Shown in pieces: positions 17,479 through 27,604 of a stretch of 64,000 nt of DNA. The stretch spans positions 485,628 to 549,627 of the forward strand of contig CAJQLE010000001.1 in the NCBI GenBank assembly GCA_905479105.1, in the 5' to 3' direction. The stretch's first letter is position 1. The number at the start of each line of letters is the position of its first letter. This DNA is from an uncultured Flavobacteriales bacterium (GTDB lineage Bacteria > Bacteroidota > Bacteroidia > Flavobacteriales_G > Salibacteraceae). Both the position numbers and the translations under genes were made by a program. The notes beneath the pieces are model-generated. The model ran no database searches. It saw only the letters and a program-made list of their open reading frames with translations, and had not been told where the DNA came from.

Positions 17479-20400
17479 TTACCGAATTAAAGAGATGCTA
17501 CCTGTTAATGTTTCCGCCCCTGGGACGCCTGTATCAATGAAGTAAAAGTATGCTCCAACAGGCATGTCCTTGTTTTTATATTTTCCGTTCCAAGGTTGTG
17601 AGTAACCCTTAGACTCGAACACTTTAGCGCCTAATCGATTTACTATGAGTACATTACAATCAATATAATAATCTAACCCATTGATTTCTAGATAGTCGTT
17701 TTGACCATCACCATTCGGAGAAAATGCATTATAAACAGTAACCTCATTCAAGACCAAAATACTCACACTATCCTCTTGTTGACATCCATCGATTGAATTT
17801 ACCATAACCCTGTAGGTTATGCTTTCAGTAGGAGTTGCAGTAGGGTTACTTGAGTTAGGGTTGTCCAGGTAATCTTCGGGAGTCCAATAATAACTAGACG
17901 CTACTGAATCAGTCTCAACAGCTAAGTTAATAACTGAACCACTAAATATGGTGGTGTCTTTACTAATTGTGATTTTCGGAGCACCACTCCTTTTAACATT
18001 GAAGTCACACGTCACACTATTACCCATGGTATCAGACATGGTATACTGAATCGCTGTTATTCCAATATCAAATCTGGCCCCACTCTCTATGCCATTGGTG
18101 AGAACTGAATTCACGTTTAAACAATTGTCTTCGGCCATTGGGATCTCATAATTAATAATTGAATCACAAGAGACGATGTCCTCTGGGCAATATGTAATTA
18201 TTGGTGATATTGTGTCTAATATTTCCACCTCAATTTCAATTGTTCCAATATTTCCATTTACATCAGATGCATATACAGATACATAATTAATCCCAAGGTG
18301 TGCACAAGAGAAGTAAGTTGAGCTCAAATAAATCGAATCAACATCACAATTATCTGTTGCTGATGCATTAATAAGATTAACCCCAAGAGTAAACTCACCA
18401 GCTAAATTTAAATACGCCTGATAATTCTCTGCAAACACCAATGGCTTAATGGTATCAGCGACTGTAACGCTAACAATACTGCTGTCGATATTTCCATTAA
18501 CATCTGATACCATCAGGTAAATGTCATTGACCCCAACCAAACCACAATTGAACAGGCTATCACTAAGGAAAATTGAACCAATTGAACAATTGTCATAACT
18601 GCCGCTGTCTACTTGGGGTACATTTAACATCGCCTGACCGTTCGCATCTAAATACACCGTTGGACTTTGTGAATAAATAACCGGTTTAATCGTATCCAAA
18701 ACAGTTATAATAATTTGAACTGAACTTGTATTCATTGAATAATCAGACACGGTAAAAGTGACGGTATTCTCTCCAACATCATTACATGTAAAAGTTGTGT
18801 CGCTTAGCGAATATGTCTCAATTCCACAGTTATCATAAGAGCCACTATCTGCAACTAATGGACTAACGCTTGCAGAACCATTAGAGTCAAGATAAATTGT
18901 GACATTTTGCGCTAAAGCTACTGGAGCGCTGGTTTCTAAAACAGTAACTATAGCGATGTTTTGGGACATATTGCCGCTAACATCTGTTACATATAAAATA
19001 ATCGTATCCAAGCCATTTGAATTGCAATCAAAAGAATAATTACTCAAATACATTGTATCAATTCCACAGTTGTCATAAGAACCATTATTAATCTGATTGA
19101 CAGTAATGTTAGCGACTCCGTTCGTGTCTAAATAGACCGTTAAATTTTGTGTTATTACAACTGGAGGAAGGCTGTCAATTATTACAACCTGAGCATCATT
19201 ACTTGAACTATTCCCACTAATATCAGTCATCGTCAGCGTAACTATATTTATTGATCCTGTATCCGAACAATCAAATATTGAGTCAGATAAAATACTGCTA
19301 GCAATTGTGCAATTATCGGTTGATGCACTATCCAAGTCTAACCAAGAAATAATCACTTGACCTGAAGAATCCAGATATGCGATAATATTTTGAGTAATAA
19401 CAGACGGGGAGGTTGTATCTACAACTAACAATTGTGCGGTTGCGGTTGAACTATTCCCGCTCACGTCAAAAACAGTAAGCGTAATGGTATTAATTCCACT
19501 GTCAGCGCAATTAAAAATGGTATCCGATAGGCTTAAACTAGCAACGTCACAATTATCATAAGAACCATTATCAACCTGCGAAGCTTGAGCGATTGCTTGA
19601 CCATTAGCATCTAAAAAGAGAGTTAGATTCTGAGCAATTGCTGTGGGGGAAATGGTGTCCAAAACAGTAATTAATGCATTGGCAGATGCCGAATTCCCAC
19701 TTATGTCAGTAATTGAGAGTGTAATGCTATTTGCGCTTACTGTGTCAGAACAATCAAAAATTGAATCTGATAATATCATCGAAGCTATAGCGCAATTGTC
19801 TGTTGAGGAAAGGTCAACCTGACTTGGCGTTACCGTTGCTCCACCATTTACGTCTAAGAAAATTGTGACATTTTGGGTCATCACAATGGGGGAGTTAGTG
19901 TCCATTACTGTAATTTGGGCACTTTGTGTTGCTGCGTTGCCACTCGCATCAGTAACAGTAACAGTAATTGTATTCACCCCAGTATCCGCACAAACAAAGT
20001 TGTAATTAGAAAGAGTTATTGTGTCAATATCACAATTATCAGTTGAACCGTTATCGACCTGAATAGCCGTAAGATTAGCAGCCCCTGAAGCGTCTAGATA
20101 TAGTGTAACGTTCTGAGTTATCACGACTGGTGCAATTGAGTCTATTATTGATACGATAAACTGTGCCGAATCTAAATTCCCATTATTATCTAATGCATAG
20201 AGCAAAGTTGGATTAGATCCAATATTTGCACAGTCAAATGAAGTGTTGCTTAGATAGATAGAATCGATAAGACAATTGTCCGAAGTTGCAGAATCGGCAA
20301 TAAATGCAGATAAGGTGGCCTGGCCAGAACTGTTAAGATAAACATTAACGTTAGAATGAGGAAAAACAGTTGGACTTATAGTGTCAATATAAATTGCAAT

Positions 20401-23400
20401 GGTATCAATACAGCTAGAAATTCCGTCAGAAATAGTTACTGTGTAGTTACTAGTCACAGCGGGTGAAACCGAGATACTCGGGCTGGTGTTGCTATTTGAC
20501 CACAAGAAAGAAATATTGGTTAATGCATTGTAGCCAACTGTTGCAGAAGTATTGATACAAATCATTGTATCGCCTTGAGCCAACACAGGATTGATGACAC
20601 TTACATTAACGGTATCTGAGCTAGTACATCCTCCGTTATCTGTTACAGTTAGAGAATATGGCCCTGTTGCAGTACATACTTTTGTTTGTGTTGTTTCTCC
20701 TGTTGACCAATTGTAGCCAACCCAAACAGCACCGGCATCTACCGTTACTGAATCGGCAAAACAAGTAGCTAAAACGGTATCGTTAGTAAATGTGAAGTTC
20801 GGGTCGTTAACCGTTATACTAATGGTATCAATACAGCTAGAAATTCCGTCAGAAATAGTTACTGTAAAAGCTGTTGTGGTGTTTGGTGATACGTTGATTG
20901 TACTTGTAGTATCTCCAGTTGACCAATTATAGTTAATAGCCGATTGGCCAGTAAAGCTGATGATCAATTTACCATTTCCACCATTTGAGCCAGAGCTTGA
21001 ATATGCGCCATAACCAATGCCTGTGTTATAAAGAGCATTAGAAGTACTTGGTGGAATGGCCGATGTGTTTGAAGGGCCATTTTGTCCGGTTGTTGTTACA
21101 CCTGAACTCACAAGAGTAGGATGCAAGTACCCTGAACCACCGCCACCTGGTCTAGCGTCAGAGAATCCTCCTTCACCACCAAAGTAGCCACCGCCACCGC
21201 CACCGCCATCTGGGCTTCCTGAATTTTGAGATCCACTGGCATCTCCATTACCGCCTTTAAGTGGACTTCCATCATCTCCATTTGTGCCCGTTCCTGCAGC
21301 AGTTGAAGTAGCACCATTGCCACCGGTTGTTTCACCTGCGTTTGTTCCACCACCGGCACCACCACCTCCAGAGTAAGCACAAGTACCGCCACCGCCTCCT
21401 GCAATTAGCAAGGCTCTTGATTGACCAGAAGCGTCAAATGTCATAGATGCTGCGCCAAGGAATAATCCAGTTAATCCTCCTCCAGATGCTCCAGAAGCAT
21501 CGCCATAAGTGCCGTAGCCACCGCCTCCATAAGTTGCAGAACCACCACTAGTAAAAAGTCCGACTCCTTGTCCAATTCCTCCTTGACCTACTACAACTTT
21601 TAATTGTTGACCAGGTGTTACTGCAATCGTTCCGGAAGAGAAACCACCGGAACCGCCTGCGTAAGAAGATGAATATCCTCCTTTGCCACCACCAGCGCCC
21701 CACGCGAGCACATTAATGGACGTAACACCAGACGGTACTGTAAATGTTTGGTCAGTGCCTGTGTAGTTAAATGCAATGGTGTCTGAACTAACAAAAATTT
21801 GAGAATTGATGGAAATTGAGTCTCCAATACAAATTGTCGTATCATTAGATCCAGAGTTGGTGTTAATCACACTTACGGTAACTGTATCCCAAGTTTCACA
21901 CTGACCATTGTTTGATACAGTGAGTGAATACACTCCTGAAGATGTGATAGAAGTTGTTTCTGTGGTGTCTCCGTTCGACCATAAATAATTGTCCCAAGTA
22001 GATCCTGCAGATACGTTAACTGTGTCTGAGCCGCAGCTCAAAATAGTGTCGTTAGTAAAGGTGAAGTTCGGGTCAACAATGGTTACTGTAATACTGTCAT
22101 AGCATTCGGCAAAGCCATCTGTTATGGTAACATAATAAGTAGTAGTGCTAATTGGTGAAACATCAATAGTGTTTGTAGAATCACCATTAGACCATAAATA
22201 CTCGTAAGAACCGCCACCACCAACGTTTCCTGCGCTAGGCGCTCCATACGCAGTTGTTATACCAAATCGATTTGCTATCGAAGTTTGTACATTTTCTAAC
22301 TCTACGGGAGCCAGTGTATCATCAAACATGATGACCTCCATTATATCCACATTAGAAAGTTCGTACAAATTTCCCGATCCATTTAGCGTGAATCCTCGTG
22401 GATCGGTGCCGGCATTGCTGTTACTCTTTGACTGAACAGTGGCGTTGCTGTAAAAATTCCAATTCGTTTGGTTTGCTTTCCACATAGTATGTATATATGG
22501 TACTTGCCAACCAGAACTCGAGGTTATACCCGGATACACTCTCCAGCCTTCGTAATGCGCAACATTTATACGATTTCCCCAGAATCCATGCAACCAATTT
22601 TGGTGATATGAACCAAATACACGTCCATTATTAGATCCTGTAGTTTTCGCTGCGGTAACCAAGGTAAATGGTTTTTGAAACATATAATTAACCGTATATC
22701 GGAGCTGCTGCGAATTGGTAAAATGTATGATAGGAGCTCCATAGGCTGAAGTCAGGACCAAAGTTGGTTGTCTGCTATTCGCGGTTTGAACCACATCCCT
22801 CGAGCTACCACTTTGGTCATACAAGGTTCTTACGTAAATGGTACTTACCCCAGCCCAAGATTCAATTGCAGCCACATTCAATTCACCATTTAAAAACCCG
22901 AAATCAGATAATGCATTATCGGAACTTCTTCTCAATTGAACTGCATTTCCGTTATAATCAGCGTTAATCAAACGAAGACCAAGAGCAAGTTTAAAACCTG
23001 CTTGTGTCTGGAGGGTGTTTCCTCCGCCAGCACCAAAACCTATTGTTGCTGAATCTCCAACACAAAAGGTAGTGTCGCCTTGAATAAGGATAGTGTTAAT
23101 TAAACCAACAGATACTGAGTCGCTTACAGTACATCCATATTGATTGGTTACTGTTAAATGATAAACACCAGATGCAGTTGTTGTAAATAATTGAGCGCTA
23201 TCTCCAGTGCTCCAAGCATAGTTTGACCATCCTGCACCAGCATCTATACTTGCTGTGTCAACATCACAATAGGCAAGTGTATCACTAGAAAAAGAATATA
23301 CAGGTGCGTTTACAAATACAGTCATTGTATCGTAGCACGTAGATATACCATCTGTAATGGTCACATAATAATCTGTTGTTTGTGTTGGAGAAACATTTAT

Positions 23401-26400
23401 AGTAGCAGTAGTGTCTCCGGTAGACCACAAAAATTGATAATTCAAAATAGGCGTGTATCTAATCACAACGATTCCTGATCCACCTTCGCCACCTTTATTG
23501 TTAGAGTTGAAGTGTGATCCGCCACCGCCACCGCCACCGGTGTTTGCGCCTGCGTTTCCGCCTGGTTTATTGGTTTGTGAGTTTGTGTTGCCGCCACCAC
23601 CGGGTGATCCATTGTTTAAGCCAGCGCCACCTGTAGTGGTGCCAACAGCGCCACCGCCACCGCCACCAATGCCTCCGTTACCACCAATAGTGCTATAGCC
23701 ACTGCCACCGCCACCACCAGCAAAATAATATGTCGTTCCTAAAACATCAGATTGTAATCCAGCGCCACCATTAGCATTGTAAGAGCCCCCATTAGGACCA
23801 CCACCGCCTTGACTGCCAGCGCCACCGCCACCGCCAGAGCGGTGAGAACCAGCTCCATGACCACCTCTGTTTCCTTGTCCAGCGGTTCCTAAACCAGCTC
23901 CAGAGCCATTGGGTGCACCGTATCCTGAACTACCTCCACCAGATCCGCCATTGCTTCCAGCAGATTGAGGAGTATAAGGCCAATAACTTGTTCCGCCTGC
24001 TCCACCGCCAATGGCAGCAAGAAGTGATCCTATAGAAGAATTACCTCCGTTCAAAGCAGGAATGCTGTATTGATGTCCACCTGGTTGGCCAAAAGTACCT
24101 GCGGCAGGAGCGCCTGTGCCTCCTTGACCAACAGAAATATTATATGAGCCTGCTGGCAAGATAAACGTAGTGTCAATGAAGCCTCCGGCTCCACCACCAC
24201 CACCCATATCCATACCACCGCCACCACCACCGCCCACTATGAGCGCACGCACTTGTGTAGTACTTGGGAAAACCAAGGTTCCGTCCGTTAAAAATTTATG
24301 CACAGCCTCTTGGCCAATAGTGTCAAGTATACCACCAGCAGCAAAACCACCAAGACTCAAGTAGCCAGCAGTAATGGTGTCGCCATTACAAATAGTAAAA
24401 TCATCTAACACTGGTTTTGGTAAACTAACAAACACCGAATCGGTAACGTCACACGAGCCATCATTTACCACAATATTATACGTTCCAGAATACCTGGCAG
24501 TACAAATTTGAGTAGTGTCTAGGTTGGACCATGAGTAGGTTTGCCAGCCTGCGCCAGCATCTATCAATATACTGTCTGCTATGCAGTTTGCTGTAATGGT
24601 ATCTAAATTAAATCCAAAACTTGGAGCTGTTACAATAGCTCTTACAGAGTCAATGTTTGGATTGCTTAGCAAGCATGGTGCAGCTGCGTCCACCACTTGT
24701 CCACCAGCGGTTTGCCAATTATATTGCGAAGCAATGCGGCCTTCAATGTATTCTCGCTCTGTGTCTGTAATTACATCATCGAAAATGAAAACCTCCATGA
24801 TGTCTACATTGGATGTTTGGTTATTTGCTGCGTAGCCATTCAATTGAAAACCATTTGGCGGCTGAGAATTTGCATTATTAATCGTGTTTGCAGGCCACTC
24901 ATTTCCATTATCGAAAAATCGGTGGGATGTGTTTGATGCACTCATAGAGGAGTGAATCCAAGTGTCAGAGCTACTAGCAGCCACCATATTAGTACCGCTA
25001 TTTGAAACCCAAGTATTAAAGTGATGCCGATTTACTTGATTGGAGTAAAAGGCATAAATGTAGTTGTTGGCAGCTCCAAAAACTCTTCCACAACTGTTAG
25101 TCGTTAATTTGGCTGCGGTTACAATTGACATTGGATATACAATATCATTTGTGGTGTATCTAAGGAACGTTCCCGTTACGAAACGCAAAACAGGCTTACC
25201 ATTCTCACCACTCAATATGAGCTGGGGCTGTTGCCCAGTGTTGGTGTTTAATAAATTACGGCCATTACCGCTTTGATCAAATATTGTGTGCACCCAAAGC
25301 GTACTTGCCGCCCCTGCCCATGCGTTAATGGCCGCTGAGTCTAGCTGGCCCAAAAAGTTGAATCCAAAAGATGCCGTATCATTTGCCGTTGCACTTTTTC
25401 TTAGTATTACTGCCTTGCCTTCATAGTCAGAAACGAGCAATCTTAAACCAAGAGCCAATTGCATGCTGTTATCAACGGCATCTGTCGGTGGGGTATAGGT
25501 TACATATTGAGAAGTGTAATAATAGGTTGTGGTATCGTTTAAGAAAGGCGTAGTAAATTCATTACCATAATAGATAGGCGTACCTCCAGTATCGGTGTCA
25601 TACCATACTGTTTGTATCAAGCTATCTGTAGTCGCATTAAATGTGAATGTGCCTGCGCAATGCTCAATATCGGCTAATCCTACGGGCATGTTTGGTACAC
25701 CAAAAACATAGATTTCTTGAGATAATGTATCTGCCCAATTTCCATTGGAAATAGTAACCGTATAAGTTGTTGTTGTTGCTGGGCTTACTTGTATAAAAGA
25801 CGTGGTGTCGCCATTGCTCCAAGCATAGCTTGAACCTGTAATAACCGCTAAACTTGCTGTTGCCGGAACTGGGCTGGTGGTAGGGTAAGAGGCAATTGTT
25901 GACGCCAAAGCTATTCTGCCTAAAGAACCTGAGCCTCCTAGGCCACCGCAACCATTAGGTGTGCCCGCATTACCGCCAAGGCTGGTGATAGTGCCATTGC
26001 CGCTGAAAACACTAATTAATTTTATAGATCCCCCGGCGCCACCACCGCCACCACCCATGCCGCATCCACCACCAGTTCCGTTGCCACCGTTTTGGCCGTT
26101 ACAAGTAATGGTGCCAGAATTTTGAGTAACCGAAGCACTAATGTAAATAATTCCACCACCATCTCCGCCATATCCAGGTTTCTGGCCATCTTCGTCACCG
26201 CCACCTTCGCCTCCAGCGCCACCCATGATCAATAATTCTAAGTTTGCTGTACCTACCGAAAGGCCTCCAGTGCCACCAAAATGACTACCCTGGTTAGTTC
26301 CGTTAGTTCCGTTTGATGCATAACCGCCACCAGCGCCTCCACCAGAATCTTGACGTCCGGTGCCGCCACCGCCACCATTGCCATTGGCGCCATTCCAAGT

Positions 26401-27141
26401 GACGCTGTTACTTCCGTTAGAGTTTCCTCCAACGAAGCCAGTACCATATATTCCTTCACCTTGAGCGCCATTCTTGTTGCGCCAAACTGCATTGTGACCA
26501 ACGCCTCGGTATCCTTTTCCGCTTGAAGTAATTGTTCCTGCGTTGGTTAACGTGCCGTTTGCTCTAAAGCACAAAACGCCTCCTGTTGAGCCATCCCATG
26601 TATTACAGGTAAGTGTAGCGCCTGCAGAAATAGAAACATTAGTGTAGTTAGGTACCTTAATGGCCTGATGGATTTGCGTGCCCGAAGCATTAAAAGCATT
26701 GGTTCTTACATTAGCCAGCGTAAATGTATTTCCACTGATAGCTGTGATGATGTTAAACTCATGTTTTCCTGTCGTATTACCTGATGGGTTGGCATCTACC
26801 ATTGTTATGATGATGATTTCGTCACCAATGCTAAATCCGCTGGACGATGAGACCGTCAAGGTGCTTGAGCCCGCTACATTGGTCCCTGTTACGCCAGTTC
26901 TTAATGCATCGGTGTATGCTGTTCCTGAGCCGACAGTAAGCGCTCCATCTGATCCATCACCATAATCCGCACCAACTGTACCCGCATTCAGAGTGGCAGT
27001 ATCACCTAAGCAAATGGAAGTTGTGCCTGAAGTTAAAAAGCCCGTTGTGTCTTGACCTTGAGAAGACTGATGCAAAAATGCAATTGCATTCATCAATATT
27101 AAAGCCTTGAATAATCCTTGACTCACTTTTAATTTACTCAT
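17479..27141 (-). CDS. Giant T9SS type B surface adhesin
   Basis: A 3220-residue modular surface protein. Approximate layout: signal peptide (1-29); Gly-rich region (about 170-410); LamG/arabinofuranosidase-like jelly roll (about 555-800, with DQSGNGRNLL); second Gly-rich module (about 937-1230, RALIVGGGGGGG); Ig/PKD-like modules with repeated WSTGDTT and VTITDG phrases; a second jelly roll (about 1380-1630, DQSGSSRDVV); a third Gly-rich module (about 1790-2060); further Ig-like modules; nine tandem HYR-like repeats of about 80 residues (about 2250-2980); a HYR-type module (TYCPEDIVSCD); and a CHU_C type B sorting domain (about 3132-3220, AFSPNGDGQNDYLEI). It resembles SprB-type adhesins. PorP/SprF and PorE-like genes follow directly. 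Ligand and role (gliding, attachment, polymer binding) cannot be read from the sequence. Confidence 0.92.
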   Translation of the reverse strand: MSKLKVSQGLFKALILMNAIAFLHQSSQGQDTTGFLTSGTTSICLGDTATLNAGTVGADYGDGSDGALTVGSGTAYTDALRTGVTGTNVAGSSTLTVSSSSGFSIGDEIIIITMVDANPSGNTTGKHEFNIITAISGNTFTLANVRTNAFNASGTQIHQAIKVPNYTNVSISAGATLTCNTWDGSTGGVLCFRANGTLTNAGTITSSGKGYRGVGHNAVWRNKNGAQGEGIYGTGFVGGNSNGSNSVTWNGANGNGGGGGTGRQDSGGGAGGGYASNGTNGTNQGSHFGGTGGLSVGTANLELLIMGGAGGEGGGDEDGQKPGYGGDGGGIIYISASVTQNSGTITCNGQNGGNGTGGGCGMGGGGGGAGGSIKLISVFSGNGTITSLGGNAGTPNGCGGLGGSGSLGRIALASTIASYPTTSPVPATASLAVITGSSYAWSNGDTTSFIQVSPATTTTYTVTISNGNWADTLSQEIYVFGVPNMPVGLADIEHCAGTFTFNATTDSLIQTVWYDTDTGGTPIYYGNEFTTPFLNDTTTYYYTSQYVTYTPPTDAVDNSMQLALGLRLLVSDYEGKAVILRKSATANDTASFGFNFLGQLDSAAINAWAGAASTLWVHTIFDQSGNGRNLLNTNTGQQPQLILSGENGKPVLRFVTGTFLRYTTNDIVYPMSIVTAAKLTTNSCGRVFGAANNYIYAFYSNQVNRHHFNTWVSNSGTNMVAASSSDTWIHSSMSASNTSHRFFDNGNEWPANTINNANSQPPNGFQLNGYAANNQTSNVDIMEVFIFDDVITDTEREYIEGRIASQYNWQTAGGQVVDAAAPCLLSNPNIDSVRAIVTAPSFGFNLDTITANCIADSILIDAGAGWQTYSWSNLDTTQICTARYSGTYNIVVNDGSCDVTDSVFVSLPKPVLDDFTICNGDTITAGYLSLGGFAAGGILDTIGQEAVHKFLTDGTLVFPSTTQVRALIVGGGGGGGMDMGGGGGAGGFIDTTFILPAGSYNISVGQGGTGAPAAGTFGQPGGHQYSIPALNGGNSSIGSLLAAIGGGAGGTSYWPYTPQSAGSNGGSGGGSSGYGAPNGSGAGLGTAGQGNRGGHGAGSHRSGGGGGAGSQGGGGPNGGSYNANGGAGLQSDVLGTTYYFAGGGGGSGYSTIGGNGGIGGGGGGAVGTTTGGAGLNNGSPGGGGNTNSQTNKPGGNAGANTGGGGGGGSHFNSNNKGGEGGSGIVVIRYTPILNYQFLWSTGDTTATINVSPTQTTDYYVTITDGISTCYDTMTVFVNAPVYSFSSDTLAYCDVDTASIDAGAGWSNYAWSTGDSAQLFTTTASGVYHLTVTNQYGCTVSDSVSVGLINTILIQGDTTFCVGDSATIGFGAGGGNTLQTQAGFKLALGLRLINADYNGNAVQLRRSSDNALSDFGFLNGELNVAAIESWAGVSTIYVRTLYDQSGSSRDVVQTANSRQPTLVLTSAYGAPIIHFTNSQQLRYTVNYMFQKPFTLVTAAKTTGSNNGRVFGSYHQNWLHGFWGNRINVAHYEGWRVYPGITSSSGWQVPYIHTMWKANQTNWNFYSNATVQSKSNSNAGTDPRGFTLNGSGNLYELSNVDIMEVIMFDDTLAPVELENVQTSIANRFGITTAYGAPSAGNVGGGGSYEYLWSNGDSTNTIDVSPISTTTYYVTITDGFAECYDSITVTIVDPNFTFTNDTILSCGSDTVNVSAGSTWDNYLWSNGDTTETTSITSSGVYSLTVSNNGQCETWDTVTVSVINTNSGSNDTTICIGDSISINSQIFVSSDTIAFNYTGTDQTFTVPSGVTSINVLAWGAGGGKGGYSSSYAGGSGGFSSGTIAVTPGQQLKVVVGQGGIGQGVGLFTSGGSATYGGGGYGTYGDASGASGGGLTGLFLGAASMTFDASGQSRALLIAGGGGGTCAYSGGGGAGGGTNAGETTGGNGATSTAAGTGTNGDDGSPLKGGNGDASGSQNSGSPDGGGGGGGYFGGEGGFSDARPGGGGSGYLHPTLVSSGVTTTGQNGPSNTSAIPPSTSNALYNTGIGYGAYSSSGSNGGNGKLIISFTGQSAINYNWSTGDTTSTINVSPNTTTAFTVTISDGISSCIDTISITVNDPNFTFTNDTVLATCFADSVTVDAGAVWVGYNWSTGETTQTKVCTATGPYSLTVTDNGGCTSSDTVNVSVINPVLAQGDTMICINTSATVGYNALTNISFLWSNSNTSPSISVSPAVTSNYTVTISDGISSCIDTIAIYIDTISPTVFPHSNVNVYLNSSGQATLSAFIADSATSDNCLIDSIYLSNTSFDCANIGSNPTLLYALDNNGNLDSAQFIVSIIDSIAPVVITQNVTLYLDASGAANLTAIQVDNGSTDNCDIDTITLSNYNFVCADTGVNTITVTVTDASGNAATQSAQITVMDTNSPIVMTQNVTIFLDVNGGATVTPSQVDLSSTDNCAIASMILSDSIFDCSDTVSANSITLSITDISGNSASANALITVLDTISPTAIAQNLTLFLDANGQAIAQASQVDNGSYDNCDVASLSLSDTIFNCADSGINTITLTVFDVSGNSSTATAQLLVVDTTSPSVITQNIIAYLDSSGQVIISWLDLDSASTDNCTIASSILSDSIFDCSDTGSINIVTLTMTDISGNSSSNDAQVVIIDSLPPVVITQNLTVYLDTNGVANITVNQINNGSYDNCGIDTMYLSNYSFDCNSNGLDTIILYVTDVSGNMSQNIAIVTVLETSAPVALAQNVTIYLDSNGSASVSPLVADSGSYDNCGIETYSLSDTTFTCNDVGENTVTFTVSDYSMNTSSVQIIITVLDTIKPVIYSQSPTVYLDANGQAMLNVPQVDSGSYDNCSIGSIFLSDSLFNCGLVGVNDIYLMVSDVNGNIDSSIVSVTVADTIKPLVFAENYQAYLNLAGEFTLGVNLINASATDNCDVDSIYLSSTYFSCAHLGINYVSVYASDVNGNIGTIEIEVEILDTISPIITYCPEDIVSCDSIINYEIPMAEDNCLNVNSVLTNGIESGARFDIGITAIQYTMSDTMGNSVTCDFNVKRSGAPKITISKDTTIFSGSVINLAVETDSVASSYYWTPEDYLDNPNSSNPTATPTESITYRVMVNSIDGCQQEDSVSILVLNEVTVYNAFSPNGDGQNDYLEINGLDYYIDCNVLIVNRLGAKVFESKGYSQPWNGKYKNKDMPVGAYFYFIDTGVPGAETLTGSISLIR
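18200..20385 (-). repeat. Nine tandem HYR-like repeats in the giant adhesin
   Basis: Nine consecutive units of about 80 residues (240 bp). Each reads roughly QNVTxYLDxNGxA, then DNC, then LSDxxFxC, then a TVxDxSGN strand and a VxDTxxPxV closing strand. Each unit has one Cys in DNC and one in FxC, suggesting one disulfide per unit. The units are diverged at the DNA level, so this is an old array, unlike the 243-bp duplication in the PorE-like gene. Confidence 0.88.
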
Positions 27142-27298
27142 AACAATATTTTAGAATCGACAAATAAACTTATTTTCTAAATGAATATGCATATTTTGTC
27201 AGGGCTTTTTTTTGAATATAACCCAAATAGGGTATTGCCTTGAGTAGCTCCTGCTGATATGTTTGCATTGTTATTTAAAATCAGTCTAAATAAAAATA

Positions 27299-27463
27299 AT
27301 GCTCGTATCAAAATTGTTTCCGCTGACTTGTATGGCTTTACTATTGGGGGTTTCTTCTTGTAAGGACGAAGTTTAAATACGCGAGAAGAAGTTTACAGTT
27401 CCCTCTACTTATTCCTTTGATAATGTTGATTATAGCTTGTCTCTGTGGGAAATTGTTTGGTGA
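27299..27463 (+). pseudogene. Decayed DUF4856-like lipoprotein gene fragment
   Basis: The ATG at 27299 starts a lipoprotein signal peptide (MLVSKLFPLTCMALLLGVSS then CKDE) that stops at a TAA at 27374-27376. The same frame continues past the stop with FTVPSTYSFDNVDYS, the sequence that usually follows the lipobox in DUF4856-type lipoproteins, then meets a second stop at 27461. The rest of the gene is missing. One nonsense codon plus a large 3' deletion is the simplest reading. The rest of the region (27142-27298 and 27464-27604) shows no gene; it must include the promoters of the giant adhesin and the TPR lipoprotein. Confidence 0.6.
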
Positions 27464-27604
27464 ATTCTAAGATATTCATCGGGAGTTCTGTTATTTATTA
27501 GAACGAATCGACCATCTCAGAATGTATTATATTTACGTTGCGGGAAATTGCAGGGGAATCAGAATAATTTCTATATTCATCCTCTAACTAACACAATATT
27601 CTTA

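Noticed and set aside
18200-20385. Regularly spaced repeats that could suggest a CRISPR array
   Set aside because: The units are 240 bp, diverged and in frame in one coding sequence, encoding HYR-like domains; there are no short identical repeats and no cas genes.
23453-24364. Proline-rich reading frames on the + strand inside the giant adhesin gene
   Set aside because: They are the antisense reading of the GGN glycine codons in the Gly-rich modules; they have no start context and no other support.
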